DNA of 64,000 nucleotides, taken from the NCBI RefSeq assembly GCF_000346465.2, contig NC_034012.1, forward strand, positions 17,600,496 to 17,664,495, written 5' to 3'. The first letter of the stretch is position 1. Each line of letters starts with the position of its first letter. A program made the position numbers and the translations under genes. The stretch is from Prunus persica. Lineage: Eukaryota > Streptophyta > Magnoliopsida > Rosales > Rosaceae. The notes beneath the pieces are model-generated. The model made no database searches and was not told the DNA's origin. It saw nothing but the letters and a program-made list of their open reading frames with translations. Below are positions 46,055 to 59,577 of the stretch, piece after piece.

Positions 46055-49000
46055 ATGTCCATATTTCATTTGATATTCTTCATCTGGATCCTTTTGATAG
46101 TGAAGTGTCTTGTAGCTCTTGGCTCTGCTTCATGGTGCCAACACCAGTTTCTTGCCCAAACCAATAGACAATTTGAGCAGAAGACAGATAGGTTTTGGGA
46201 GTTCAAAGAGCAAACCAACAGCTGGGTTGAAGTTCAATTGCCCTATGATCTGGTGTCTTGTCTTAATGATAACTGTACTGTAGTTGGTTCAATTGAGGGA
46301 ACAAATAACAAAGAAGAGCACATAGAAAACCAATCTGATGATGTTTCAGGAAAGAGGGAGAGGGTAAAAAAGAATGATGGTTATGGAGGATTGGAGAAGG
46401 AGAATAATTCTGATGTGGTTTTGCCTCTGAGAAAGAGAATTTCTTTGACCAAAATGTCCGATATGTCCATCTGGGTCACTGGTGAAAGTGGGTCAATCTA
46501 TGAGAGGTTTTGGAATGGGGTCCAGTGGGTGATGGCACCCCATGATTTGCCAATATCAGGAGCTCATGCAGTCTCTGTTTTTATTGTCAATCATACAATT
46601 CTTGCTCTCTCTGAATCAGGAAATCTATATCAGGTACTATAATTAACCCACCAGTCGCACAAATTTATATCAGTTTAACTCTTATAATATGAATTCATCG
46701 TTCTGAAATATATCAATATATATATATTGTAATCTTCTTCCTGCTTCTTCCAAATTTTACTTGGGTGGGAATCTATTTTTAGATATGAACTAGTAAACCT
46801 TTGATCAATTCATATGTGTAAGTAGATTTTCCCACTGTATTCTAAACTGATCACCAGAAACTATTTGATTTACTAGCTCTGTTATGTGAAAACTTGGATC
46901 CTCTGTGGATGTTTTTCTACTGATGTTGTGCTCATGTCCAAAACTATGTCGTTTCAGACCAGGAAGTTTGAAGAATTCATCATAAAACAGTTCTAAATCA
47001 TCTTTCTCTTTATCTGCACATATCACATTGTTGCAGTCATATCATATTCATATCCAGGCTGATATAAACTCTAATTCATGGAAAGGGGCTTACCTTAACT
47101 GCAAGAGTGTTCTAGTCTTTTTGTACTAGCTGTTTTTTCATATACCTTCTTCATCATATGTTTCATTTCTGCACTTTCAGATGAAAATCAGTGAGAGCTC
47201 ACAGCCTATTTGGGTAGACTTTACACCTACACTCAGTCAAAGCACAGATGAAGAAGGAGAACAAAGTTCTGTGATCTTAATTAAGTCTGGTCTTGTTTCA
47301 TATGATGGAGAGTGAGTATAATTTCACTTTTGGAGTGAAACTTACATACTAAGAAAGCTTACCCGAATACCTTCACCGAAAAGATTTAGAAAGTTGAGTA
47401 TCACCTTATAACACCTTGATTTTGCTGCATTGCTGCCAGGAGAGTCTATTTCTGCACGAAAAAAGGGACTCTGTTAGAACTTAGAGAAATTGAGCCTCCA
47501 AGGTAAGAATCGCATATACACAAGTGAAAGCATCACACCCAATGCTGAGCCTTAAGTTTGAATTTCAGTCTCGATTTATACTGTAGATGTCGATGGGGAG
47601 ACTCTAATTTCACTTGGGCGTTTGTGCTATAAACATAGAACAGATGGGTAGATCATGGACAACCCCCTGGTGCAAATGCTGCAGCAATAGCTGATGCTGC
47701 TGGTATTAGAACAGATGTAATTTATACCATAAGGTAACTCCTCTCTCTTGCATTTGTTCATGCGCTCGTATCTTCGGTTAGTCAAACCATCATACAAGTC
47801 AATTAAGCTCAATGAAACCTTAACCCCGAACTCTTCGCTATGTCCGTGGTTACTCAAAAAGAAAGGATAATTTTGAGGTTATCAAATACAGCATAACCTG
47901 TAACTGTAAATTGCAGTTCTGCAGGTGATCTTTATGAATATGATAGGAGCTCAAAACCATCATGGAAGAAGCATATACGGAGAGAAGGAACAGCTTATGA
48001 TGCTTCTCTAATACCATTGACGGGGAGTACTTTACATGGCGCGAGTGGAGATCATTCTATTTCCCTGTTTCTTCTAACAAAGGTACTCCTGCATTTTCAT
48101 ATTTATCACTTCTTAGACTTACATTCAGCATTGAACTGAAAAATAATTTGACAGATTTTGTATAGAAGGTAAAAAACGAAGTAGAGTTCGGTGGCCAGCA
48201 GTAATGAATACCCTAATAACAATCTGGGAACAACTCAAGCTACTTTATAACTATTAGTTTGAGTATCGAACCTCAGGATGAATCTTGAAGATCCGAAAAA
48301 ACATTTGTTCATTAGCAACTATATAAACATGAGCTACAATATGCTGATCATATTAATTTTTCTTTTAACTGAATGCTCGAACTATTCAAAGCTAAAAGTT
48401 ACCTTCCATTTAGAGAAGACAGAAAATTTGTCTCAGTGCTGTTATGTAAAAGCATTACCTCAGTGCTGTTTCTGTCTTACATTTTCTTTCCAAATTTGAA
48501 ACAAAACTCTCACAACATTTTGCGTATAAGCAGGATGGTAAACTGGTAGAGAGACGACTGTACCAAAGGAAATGGAAATGGGTAGTTTATGGAAGTCCAA
48601 AGGATCAGCGCCTGACATCTATCACACCAGTGCTGCTGCAAGATGACACAAACGGAAGATTATTCTCGTTGTTTTTCACCACATCCACTGGATCAGTTTT
48701 CGAATATCAAATACCAAGACAATCAGGTGAGTTAAGGAATTATGGAAAAATCAATTATTCCAATCTTATAAACCGTACAACCTGAACAGAGTTTTCCCAA
48801 ATTCAAATCTTCCCCTCCTGTGATGTTCAAAAAGATACCAATGTGATAACTGCAAATGCATATTATATTGTTTACCATATCACATAACAGAAGATTAACT
48901 TCAATTAGTTATGCTTCACTCAGGATCATATTTAGGAGGAACTTTAAAAGAAAAAGGAAAACAGCTCCTTATTGGAATGAGCTGATAAACCAATTTCAAC

Positions 49001-52000
49001 GCGAAACAGTCAACCTAATTCTCAATATAGTTTGCTAGCAAACGAGGTGCACTCATCTGTTCTATGGAAGTTTCATCAGAGGTTGCAAGGAGGTTATAGG
49101 TTACCATAAGCTCCACAAAAACTGTGCTTTCACATACTTGTCATTCAAGAGTCTAAATAACATCTCATGACCCCAACCCCAAACAAAGTATAAACATACA
49201 AAAGAGCTACAAAAGCAAACCAGACAAGAAAAGAAACCCAAAGTAATTTGCCTATCAAAATTTATGTGGCCTTCAAAATCATACTTCTCCAAAGTTGATT
49301 TAAGACATTGATTACTTACTGTTTAAATTTGTTCCTTGAGATTGAAAGATGGTGGGAAAAGAAAGGAACTAGACCACATAAACACTATAAGCAAAAGTGA
49401 TGTTTTGCTGGACCTGATAGCAGCAGATCGTTAATAAGGCTAAGAAATTGCAGAGTCAAGTGATCACACGGCACCAACCATACTAAGATCCATGCAACTG
49501 AATTATGGTATAATCTGCACCTAGGAATCTTAGATTATTCATCCGCCTATTCGACCAGGAAAAATAAGAAAAGATAAAAGAAAGCAAGCATTATGTAATA
49601 AGAAAAATATTATTCCATTACTACTTACGCCAAAAATTTTAAGCAATGTGTGATTGTACCTGTTTAAGAAATTGATAACCATGAGATCTATTTTTTTGTG
49701 AAGCATATTATAGGCATTCTTGACCAACTGTACGTTGAATTTTAATAAGATTAACTATGAAGCACTTCAAATTTTGATTTATAGAAGAGAAGCTGATAGA
49801 CTTATGAAGATACAAAACTGAATTCTGAATGTGCACCTTAGATCTAAGAGTTTCCCACATTAATACAGGTATTGCTCAAGAGAACCCAATTCCAGAAGCA
49901 TGGGTAAGCCATATACATCCCCTACATGCAAAAGTTGCCAGAGGTATTAGTGGACTACAAATTCAAGTTGGTAGGATTCTGTTTCCACTGGATGATGGAA
50001 GACTGGCAGAACTTCATCTATCAGGCTTAGGTGGTGAAAACTCTGGTCCATCTCATCAAGTAAACTTCCGAAAGAAAGCGGCAGTCAAATATTTGTGGTC
50101 AATATTAGATGCCCCAGAATCAGAAGGCTGGAATGCAGAATACTGCATAGAACAGCGTGGACCCACAAATTGCATCACAGGCGTAAAAGATGAGCCAAAT
50201 GATTTAGGAATTGCAAGAACAATGACAAGAAGGCGAAAAGGAAGCCAGACACAGCAGCATTACCTAACTCCAGGAACATCAGGTAGTGGCCCAACAAAAC
50301 CTTTGGAAGAATACAGTTTTCCAGACAACTGGCTTAACACAAATTTCCATTTGAGAGCGATGCATGGAGGCAGATCATTTTTCCTCATAACAGATGGTGG
50401 TTTTACTTTTGAATATCTTTATACTGAAAATGTATGGATGTGGCTGAGGCATGAGCACTCAACAGCTATTAAAGGTGCACTAGGAAACTACAATGGAAGC
50501 TTGTATGTCGTTGACGCAAATGGCAGTGTGCTTCTAAGGGAAAGGAACAGCAATGATCTAGCATGGATAAATTGCACTGCCTTGAGGAAAGGAAGGCAAG
50601 TTGTTGGAGGTCCTCCATGGGATGGAATTCCTGGCAGAACTACGAGAGTGACAGCAGAAGACGCCCTCTTCTTTGTGAGCAGAAATGGCAGATTACTACA
50701 GTTCACGGTAAGTTTAGAAAGGAACCAAAAAAAAAAAAAAAAAAATCTACTTCTGTGAAGATTCGATGACCTTAAATTTTAAAAAGAAAAGATCACAAAT
50801 ATATTTACTACGGCAGATAAGATATTTAGAGCATTATCTTAAGTCTGATGTATACCTCACTGAGCAACCATGAAACGAAAGCAAGAGCTTTCATCATAAT
50901 TGATAACATGACTGTCATACATCAGATTCATATCACCATTACCATCATCATAGTTGCATTTGAAAAAAAGTCAATGTTATACTGGATTTGTGACTACCAA
51001 TGGTCATGAGCTTTTTGAGTTTAAACAAAAGGTTTTATTCTTTTCCGGTTATGCTAAAGAAATATATTAGAGGTATATGTATACTGGAATATATTTAACA
51101 ATTTGTAAACATAAAATAAAAAATTAGCTGTAAAGGGAAATAATATTTTTATAATTTCACAAATGATGATATCACTACAGTTGGTGACAGACTGACAACT
51201 TGTATTCTTCCATAGGTTGCCCTGAGGAAGTTCAAATGGAAAGATTGCCGAAACCCTCCAAATACCAAGATTGCCTCTATAGTAGATCAGGAACTGCTCA
51301 GGGAAAACATAGTGTTTGTTGTTGGAAGGAATGGTCGGCTATATCAGTATAATAAAGTGACTGAACTGTGGCATGAGCACTACCAATCTCAGCATTTGAT
51401 TCTATCAAGACTGCCTGGAACTGCTATGAGGTCATCATTGCTTTCACTAACAGGTTCACTTTTCATGCTTTCAGTAGATGGAGGACTAGTTGAATACCAT
51501 TGGAACACATTCGATGGATGGAATTGGGTAGAACATGGAAGTCCGCATAAAGTTGTGACATTGGTTGGTTCACCCGGTCCATCCTTTGAAGGAAATCAAC
51601 TGTTTCTTATTGGCTCCAATGGAAATGTTTATCTGAGGTATATGGATGAAATGACATGGAGGTGGAAGAACTGCGGTTTCCCTTTTTCGAGAAATGCGAA
51701 TGTTGAAGATCGAAGAGGTGAGGAAGGAAATGACAAGGCACAATTCTGTACCGACGTAGACTTTGCAGCTAGTTCAAAGAAGGATTATGAAAGAGTTAAT
51801 GACCTAAACAGTGATTGTAATCAAGAGGTTAGTAACGAGCTGCACTAATTGCTAATACATTGCTGGTGTGAAGTTATTAAGCTAATGCTCATTGGTTTCA
51901 TTTTATGCAGGTGGCACCAATACGACCAATTCCCTTGGCTGAAGATTCAATAATCTTTGAGCTAAAAGATGGCAGAGTAAGAAATTGCTATCTTAATTTA

Positions 52001-52588
52001 CTTGTGTTAATCATTTTCCTAGTAGAGAATCAAAAAGAATTCCAGCATAACCATGTGAACATATTCTGTAGTGGGAAAAGACATATAACCTAGAACTGCC
52101 AAACAATCTTCCATGATAAGAGCAATTTTGACAAACATTAACTAGGAGTCACAGAAATCCATTGCATCATTTTAAGAACTGTATTAAAAAGCCATATCCA
52201 TCTGCTAGATCCTTAATGATGATGTCATTTATCAACACCTTTACTTATAAGCTCTTTAGATTTTCCTCATTTTCTTCATCAATTCTAACTTAAACAACAC
52301 TCATTAGCGATGGAGCATCCTTGTATTACCACAGATGTGTATAATTTTATTTCAATATGCTTTCTTGTATTACTGAAAACCTTCTTGCAAAATGTCATTG
52401 AAAAGAAAAAAAAACCCACAATCTAAAATACCATTGTGAAAATTAATAAGGATATTGCTGAGTTTGATATTTCATTGCAGTTGGCAGAAATGCGACGAAT
52501 AGAAGGCACGCATTGGATGTGGTCGCGTATAATAGGCACACCTACAAGCTTATGCACAGCAAGTTACTGGACAGCCTTGGCATCATGA
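46055..52588 (+). CDS. Secreted multi-repeat beta-propeller-like protein, function unknown
   Basis: Ten exons with GT-AG borders and matching phases: 46055-46633, 47181-47311, 47440-47502, 47644-47733, 47917-48082, 48534-48726, 49869-50707, 51216-51827, 51911-51976 and 52481-52588, for 948 residues. The N-terminus, MSIFHLIFFIWILLIVKCLV, is a signal peptide or anchor. The rest is built from at least ten W-rich blades of the form G-x-L-x-E/Q-Y ... W-x-W-x-x-H-G-x-P. Examples are GSIYERFWNGVQWV (about residue 140), GDLYEYDRSS, VERRLYQRKWKWVVYGSP, GFTFEYLYTENVWMWL, GRLYQYNKVTELWHEHY, GLVEYHWNTFDGWNWVEHG and GNVYLRYMDEMTWRWKNCG. The pattern resembles fucose-lectin or tachylectin-type propellers, suggesting two propeller domains. 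A basic TRRRKGSQTQQH stretch sits mid-protein. It is probably extracellular or endomembrane. No catalytic motif was found. The start at 46055 was chosen because the upstream frame is only CT-repeat codons without ATG. Confidence 0.85.
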
Positions 52589-52762
52589 AACAGCAGCACA
52601 ACACAGCTCTCTATGTACAAATCACACATCATGTACAGACTACTCTTCTACAATATTTGCCCTTTTAACGTAGACAAGTCACAAGCCACAAGCTACTGTA
52701 AAGAAAATTTACACATTACCAACAGAACAGTTGTACAAAGCTATAACTCGATAGTAAGTTGA

Positions 52763-52785
52763 AATAAAACATTATATTCAATAAA
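52763..52785 (+). terminator. Poly(A) signals of the propeller gene
   Basis: AATAAA at 52763-52768 and again at 52780-52785, about 175-200 bp after the stop codon, a normal plant 3' UTR length. Confidence 0.6.
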
Positions 52786-52799
52786 TGAAGGCATTTTCA

Positions 52800-54143
52800 T
52801 TGTATCTCATAATGTTATACATATATCTCTCTGAGCTACTTATCCATCCAAGTTCCCTACTAATGGCTGCTTCCACTGACATTTGTGAAAATTTGGCATG
52901 TTTTACACCATTTAATAGCTTTTTTTTTCCTTCTTCTAAAACTGGATTTAATTGATAAATAGGATTAAAATATTAAACTCAAGGTTTCTAACATAAATAA
53001 TCAATCTGCGTCTCTCATTATTAAACGAACTAACCAGTTTTGGACTTGAAATGACCATATGGAGTCAAAATGTTAGGCAAGAGATGGGGTTGAGATCTCT
53101 AATTCTCATCGAATACCAAATTGATATGGTTGGTTAAATGATGAAGATTAGGTTAACAATGCAACGGCTCCAAACATCCACATGCTTATGCATCCTCACG
53201 ATTTCATGCTTGTAAGGGAATTTCTAAGATTAGGTAAACTCTTGACTTAAGTGCAGTAGAACATTGAGTGTTCCCATTATGATCTTTTAATCCCTTGATT
53301 ACTCCTCATGGCATATAGGACATGCGTGCCTTGGTTATGTGGCATAGGACATGCTTGACTTGGGACATGATGCCTTGTTCATCAAGTTTCACTAACTTCA
53401 TAATTTAGACATGATGGGATCATTGGTAGAACGGTGGATCATGCTGGTGTCCTTGTCTTTTAGGCCCGTGTTGCAAAAATAGGCTCGTTTGCGCCTCATA
53501 AAAAAAGGTTAATCCAACGGCGTAAAAATTTGTGATGGTAAAGTTGTTTTTGCCAACTTTAAAAAATAAAAACGAAACTGTTACAAGCCTAAAAGCACCA
53601 GGGGTGCGAAATGTAATTGACCCATACATCCAAAATAAGAGAATCTCTCATAGTTTGATTGATAGAAACTCTTGCATCACATGTAAGTGAAACTTCCATA
53701 CAAGAATTTTTAATTGATTGCATTTAGTAATCATTCTTTATTGAGCACTTATACACTTTACAAATTACCAATGTCAATTGACAATCCTATGACTAAGAAC
53801 TATTTAAGTTATGAAGGCTCGAGAGGAATGTCTACTGAACCTATTCAATTACTTTCCCTATCGTTCATTTTCTTTGGACTATTGTTTAAGTACATAACTA
53901 TAATGAGACATTTGCTATAAACAATAAACTTGCCTTTTAATAAAGCTAAAGAAGTTTAAGATATAAAATATTCATAAAATATTATATCACATAATCGGCT
54001 TTTAGGTCATATTTCCAACATTGGCTTTTAGGTCATATTTCCAACATTGGGCTCCAAAGTTCATGTTCCTTTATTTATACCCAAATGTGCAAGTATTCCA
54101 TGATGGGCATAGTAGGTGTTGTAGGCTTTAATAAATGGGGCTT
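52800..54143. other. Intergenic stretch with old repeats
   Basis: 53300-53450 (GACATGCGTGCCTTGGTTAT, GGTGGATCAT) is related to 59578-59715. At about 53997-54050 TTTTAGGTCATATTTCCAAC is duplicated in tandem. No genes seen. Confidence 0.55.
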
Positions 54144-54148
54144 ATGAC

Positions 54149-54755
54149 TGTGGGAGTAAATATTTTTGTCTCTAATCACGGCACGCTATGTGGAAAAGAA
54201 GATTATTTCGATCAATTAATTAATAGGGATAAATATCTTAATTAATAGAATATTATCTTTATTTAATAAGATAATATCATTAATTCAGATATTATCCTAA
54301 TAAAGAGAAGATAATATCATTAATTCAGATATTAGCCTAATAAAGAGAAGATAATATCATATTATACAAAATAAAGAGATATGATCAAGTTCGACTCAAT
54401 CCCTACGAATTTGGGTAAAGAATAAACTCATCATAATAAGAGTTTATTCTCTACGAAACCCTAGCCCCGAGGCTCCTGTAAATAGACGACTTTATTCATC
54501 ATTCAAGGTACATCTAAACCTTCTCCTAAACCCGAGAAAAATACCCAAAGCTCTCTCTCCCTCTCCACTCTCCATATTTTCTCTACATGGCTCCGGCCAC
54601 CACACACAGCTCCGGCTGCCCGGTTCACACCATACATACAACTCCATACCCTTTACTTAGCTATTGTTTTCCTACAAACACTTGAACTGACTTAGGCATC
54701 GGAGGTTGAAGGATCTAGAAGCGAATATTCTCCCGCGAGATTATTTGCACAAACA
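54149..54755 (+). repeat. 5' LTR of the gag-only element
   Basis: 607 bp, TGTGGGAGTAAATATTTT ... TTTGCACAAACA. It has an extra partial duplication around CCTAATAAAGAGAAGATAAT and lacks about 90 bp present in the 3' LTR (between GCATCGGAGG and TTGAAGG). Confidence 0.93.
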
Positions 54756-54851
54756 TTTGGTGCTTTCATTGAGAGCACGAGTTATACTCAACGCGTGCTC
54801 AAGGAATCCGTTCCTCCTATTTTCCAATCCACCGAAACCTTCCAAACAACC

Positions 54852-56700
54852 ATGGTTTGAGGCAAGCGCATGAGGAGCAAAACCGCCGTGATGGCTCAAT
54901 CCGTGAAGCCCAAAGCTACTCCTCCCACGATCCCGCGATCAAGATGGCTGCTTCACCGCCTCTCGCTGCCATGAACCCGCAACAAACCCTTGCTGCCGCA
55001 CCACAGCAACCACCCCATGTGCCTGGAACCACCGTGCCACCTGCCGGACTTGCAGCTGGGACCACGTCACAGGCCTCTGCCATCGTCGTACCATCTCAAG
55101 GCCCCGTGGCTGGATCTAGCCATCTTCATAGCACCACAGCCGAGCATGGTGGAACTTCCCATCAAGGTGGGCTCACTACCACTGCTGACTTTGACCCAAT
55201 CTTGGAGCAACTTCAAGCATTCCCTTCATTGCCTCCACGCTCGATGCATGCTCCCGCGTACACATCCAATGAAATCCTAGCCCGTGTGCAATTAAGCTCC
55301 ACATATTTCTCTCATCTCGATCCACGAAGTCAAGTAAACCTTAATCTGAGAGTTGACAAGTTAACTCAGAGAATGGATGACCAAAAAAATTTGATGAGAC
55401 AGCTCCTCAACCAAATAAACTTGGCTCAAAATCTTGGCCTTGGACAACAGGGCGAAGAGAGAAGGATGGATGAACATGCCAATAGACAGTTCAGTGAAAA
55501 CCAAGCAGGTCGAGCAGAAGTAAGCAGACAATGAGATAGACAACAACGCGATCAGCTTGCAGACATGTCGCAAGCATTTGCAAGCCACACTCAAAACAGA
55601 CGAAGTCTCCCATCCATATTGAATTTGGGGAAATGTTCATGAAAGGCTAGGCTCCTAGGGAAGTCAAACTGACAATAATTGCAATGAGGATCATGAAGAA
55701 AGGCGCTCTACTGCCCGCTCGCAGAGAAATATTCATGAAAGACTAGGCCCCCAGGGAGGTCAACTTGATAACCCTCACAATAAGAACCATGAAGAAAAGC
55801 GCTCCGCTGCTCACTCTCGAAGAACCAATTCTTGTCCCCAAGCTACAGAAAATCCCTCGCAAGCACAGTCCACCAACACGCCACCTAGGCAGCGCAACCG
55901 AGAAGGTCGACCCTTGCAAACCAACGAGGAAGTTAATCAGCCTCGCCCAAATCGTAAAGGTCATCAACGTGACCGACCAGCCATATGTACCAAAGGTGTT
56001 GAGAAGCTTGTGAATAACTGACTTCGTGACTTAAGATTGGCCGAAATTTTGAAGATGCACTACGCGTGGGGGTAGACCCAGCAAACTCCTCACCTTTCAA
56101 CCCCGAAATCGAGCAAGCTGCTCCCCCGAAACGATTCTCAACGCCTTCTTTCACATGTTTCAAAAGGGATTTCGATCCCGAAAGCCATCTAAAGCATTTC
56201 AAGAGCCTTATGATCCTCTACAAAGCTGAAGATGCACTAATGTGCAAGGTGTTTGCAATGACTTTGTGAGGAGTAGCTTAGGACTGTTTCCATGCCTTGC
56301 CATCAGGGTCGATCAGCAGCTTCAAGGAGCTTACTTACGTCTTCACTAAAGAATACACTTCTTATCAGACGATCAAGAAGAACCCTGACCATCTGTTCAA
56401 CCTGCACAAGAAGTCCGATGAATCCCTCCGAGACTACATCACGAGGTTCAAAGTGGAGAGGGCAAACATTGTAGGATGTGATGACCAAATTGCGTCCTCC
56501 GCATTCAAGAGGGGGTTGCCAACTGAATGTGAGCTATATCGCAAGCTGACCATCTCTCCTTGCCAAACATTGGTAGAAGTCTTCGCTACAGCAGAGCGCT
56601 ACGCACTATGGGACGACAACCAGATCGCCACGAAGAAGGTTGATCAAGCAGCTGAGCAGGCAAACAAAGAGAACGACAAGCTCAGATCATAACCTCAGGA
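54852..56700 (+). pseudogene. gag of the non-autonomous LTR element (degenerate)
   Basis: The first frame opens at an ATG (54852) that meets a stop two codons later. An open frame from 54857 to 55534 encodes a Pro/Ala/Gln-rich region, then APAYTSNEILARVQLSS and a charged RRMDEHANRQFSEN. The gag domain proper lies at about 56150-56692: FDPESHLKHFKSLMILYKAE, then a stop in MTL-GVA. It continues FKELTYVFTKEYTSYQ, SDESLRDYITRFKVERAN and AFKRGLPTECELYRKL. Downstream, HGHYTNDCFAWKRHLEDL (about 56860) resembles the C-terminal zinc-binding region but has lost residues. Gag forms the retroelement particle; here it is broken by stops. Confidence 0.82.
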
Positions 56701-57393
56701 AGGTGCTCCAGCAATGGAGAGCTACACTAAGCTCACTATCCTGATACACCAGATCCTGGCCCAAGTAAAGGACATGCCTTGGTTGAAGAGAACATCGCCT
56801 TTAAAGGGAAACCCAATCAAGAAGGATACCAGTAGATACTGCACATTCCATGAATGACACGGTCATTACACAAACGACTGCTTCGCTTGGAAAAGGCACC
56901 TCGAAGATCTAATCAGAGATGGCCACTGCACGGAATTCATCGCAAGGGGGGCTATTCAGCAAATCAAGGATTGTGACGCAGCTAATAATGAGCCTCCATG
57001 AAAAGAGTCATATGGATCAACACGATCCTAGCTGACTCTAAAAGCCAAGGCTGACCACCAGAGGGCAGAAGAGAAAGATCAAGTAGGCGACTTTCGTCTC
57101 CCAAGCCGTCACTAGCTACCAAGTTATGGAAGACGAACCCTTCATCATTTTTCAATGGAAGGAAGTTCCAAGGCAATGGAATGCCCATCACCTCCAAGAG
57201 TACTATCCATGAAGCTCCTTACCTATCAGCTCGGCTCTAAACAAGCGGCCAAGCCTCCCTCACCTCCATTAAAGACAAGTTTCTTTTGATGTTACTCATG
57301 GAACTCATATTTTTTGTTCAATAAAGTAATGTAGTCACACAGACATCAATACAAATTCAAGCTTTTCTTCCCAATGGAGTGTTGACAAAAGCA

Positions 57394-58010
57394 ATTGACA
57401 CGTCTCCGGACGTAGGCCAAACAGGTTACACACATCGACACGTCTCCAGACGTAGGCCAAATGGGCCACACTCATCGACACGTCTCCGGACGTAGGCCAA
57501 ACAGGCCACTCTTATCGACACGTCTCCGGACATAGGCCAAACGGGCCATGCTCATCAACATGTCTCCAGACATAGGCCAAACGGGCCACTCTCATCGACA
57601 CGTCTCAGGACGTAGGCCCGCGGGCCACTATCATCGACACGTTTCCGGATGTAGGCCCGGGAGCCACTATCATCGACACGTTTATAGACGTAGGCCAAAT
57701 GGCCCACTATCATCGACATGTCTCCGGACGTAGGCCAAACGGGCCATGCTCATCGACACGTCTCCAAACATAGGCCAAATGGGCCACGCTCATCGACACG
57801 TCTCCGAACGTAGGCCAAACAGGCCACTCTCATCGACACGTCTCCAGACGTAGGCCAAACGAGCCACTCTCATCGACACGTCTCCGGGCGTAGGTCAAAC
57901 GGGTCACACTCATCGACACATCCCCGGACGTAGGCCAAATAGGCCACTCTCATCTACACATCTCCGGACGTAGGCCAAACGGATCACACTCATCGACACG
58001 TCTCTAGACG
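57394..58010 (+). repeat. 40-bp tandem array, about 15 copies, with palindromic core
   Basis: The unit is CATCGACACGTCTCCGGACG then TAGGCCAAACGGGCCACTCT, repeated with a period of 40 (some units 39-40) and scattered changes. Each unit contains ACGTC-TCCG-GACGT, a short hairpin. The array lies in the element's interior, 3' of gag, and is not coding. Confidence 0.95.
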
Positions 58011-58936
58011 AAAGTATGCATCTTTTTTACTGATCAAGTTAGCCGCAGAAGAAGGGACAACAACAGACGAGTATTGGATAATTTCAGCAGCAAAAGCTAC
58101 TGATTTTTAAAGCAGATGAAATATTACTTCCCTTTATTTCTCCAAGCTTGTCTACATGAGGCTTGAGTGGAACATCACAAATATTGCCCCTACGAGATGT
58201 TTAGATGTTTAACCCTAACTGATGATGGGGAACAGCTCCTACTTGAGTCTTCTTAGCAGAATGGATCCTTGGTTTCTTCCTCAACGAAGACACATGCTTC
58301 GCCAGCGAAGTCGTAGCTTCATATCTTGAAGACTTAACGTCAGTCTTCCTTTTTTAGGGGGGTCCAGCAGAACACTCCTCCTGCTCAGCCGGCAGGTCAT
58401 CAGAGTCTGGATCATTCTACTTCCATCTCGCAACATTCTGGGCAAGGGGCAGACCAACAACTTCTTCCGGATACTCACTCAGCAGCAACCAGTGGCCACC
58501 GCCGCTCCAACCGTCTTCGACCACCAGTCATGAAGTCAACCATCCTAGTCCTCACCTCAAAAAAGAGAAGACGAAGAAAAAATATACGTGCTCGACTTAC
58601 TTTGGATGCATGGCAACTCCTCTCTTCGACAAGCAGTACAAATTCTCCAAGATCTTTCTCAAGCTAGAAGGTAGAGAAGTTAAGTCTGCAATGTGAGAAA
58701 GAGTGAAGAGAAGCCTTGTACTTATACAAGTTGGACAACTCGGGTCAAGATGGAATGGCAAGCTCATTCCTACTAGAAGTCCAACTCTAAGAACAGTCAG
58801 AAGCCTACTCCAATTGGGAATCTGATCTGCAAAGGAGTCCAACTCAGAGAATAAAGCCCAGACACAGTTGGAGAGTCGAAAAAATAATTTCATCTCTTAC
58901 ATGCCACACAAGCACCATGCAGAAGCTAGGGGCATT
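58011..58936 (+). other. 3' interior of the gag-only element
   Basis: Non-coding. Short minus-strand ORFs have no recognisable domain. It ends in the purine tract before the 3' LTR. Confidence 0.55.
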
Positions 58937-59577
58937 TGTGGGAGCAAATATTTTCGTCTCCAATCACGGCACGCCACGTGAAAAAGAAGATTATCTCTTA
59001 AATTAATTAATTGAACCAGTTTATCTGGCCAATTAATTAATAGGATATTTTCTTTATTTAATAAGATAATATCATTAATTCAAATATGATCCTAATAAAG
59101 AGAAGATAATATCATATTATCCCAAATAAAGAGATATAATCAAGTCCGACTCAATCCCTACGAATTTGGGTAAAGAATAAACTCATCATAATAAGAGTTT
59201 CTTCTTTACGAAACCCTAGCCCCGAGGCTCCTATAAATAGACGACTTCATTCATCATTCAAGGTACATCTAAACCTTTTCCTAAACCCGAGAAAAATACC
59301 CAAAGCTCTCTCTCCCTCTCCACTCTCCATTTTTCTCAACACGGCTCCGGCTGCCCGGTTCACACTATACATACAACTCTGTACCCTTTACTTAGTTATT
59401 ATTTTCCTACAAACACATGAACTGACTTAGGCATCGGAGGACCTTTGGCCAACACCCCCCGGGTGTGGTCTATTTACTCCAATCTTTTTTACAGGAATCG
59501 AGGGAAAGAGAGAAGGAAGATCAAAGGTTGAAGGATCTAGAAGTGAATATTCTCCCGCGAGATTATTTGCACAAACA
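58937..59577 (+). repeat. 3' LTR of the gag-only element
   Basis: 641 bp, TGTGGGAGCAAATATTTTCG ... TTTGCACAAACA, followed by ATGAC. It carries the CCTTTGGCCAACACCCCCCG segment that is missing in the 5' LTR. Confidence 0.93.

Larger units (their letters stand above)
54149..59577 (+). mobile_element. Complete gag-only LTR retrotransposon
   Basis: Target duplication ATGAC at 54144-54148 and 59578-59582. 5' LTR 54149-54755, PBS TGGTGCTTTCATTGAGAGC at 54758-54776, degenerate gag, a 40-bp tandem array, a purine tract (AAGCTAGGGGCATTTG) and 3' LTR 58937-59577. I found no reverse transcriptase, RNase H or integrase. It is a non-autonomous relative of the 21.5-31.7 kb element: same PBS, same gag family, and shared LTR phrase CCTTTGGCCAACACCC. 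Confidence 0.93.

Noticed and set aside
47581..47625. Alternative exon of the propeller gene after CTGTAG near 47586
   Set aside because: It reaches a stop within about 15 codons. The acceptor at 47643 gives the phase-correct WVDHGQPPG exon.
54758..54776. Naming the tRNA that primes the TGGTGCTTTCATTGAGAGC elements
   Set aside because: I could not match it to a particular tRNA 3' end from memory, so only the PBS position is given.
57394..58010. Possible CRISPR-like array
   Set aside because: Units abut without unique spacers, the DNA is a plant genome, and it lies inside an LTR retrotransposon.
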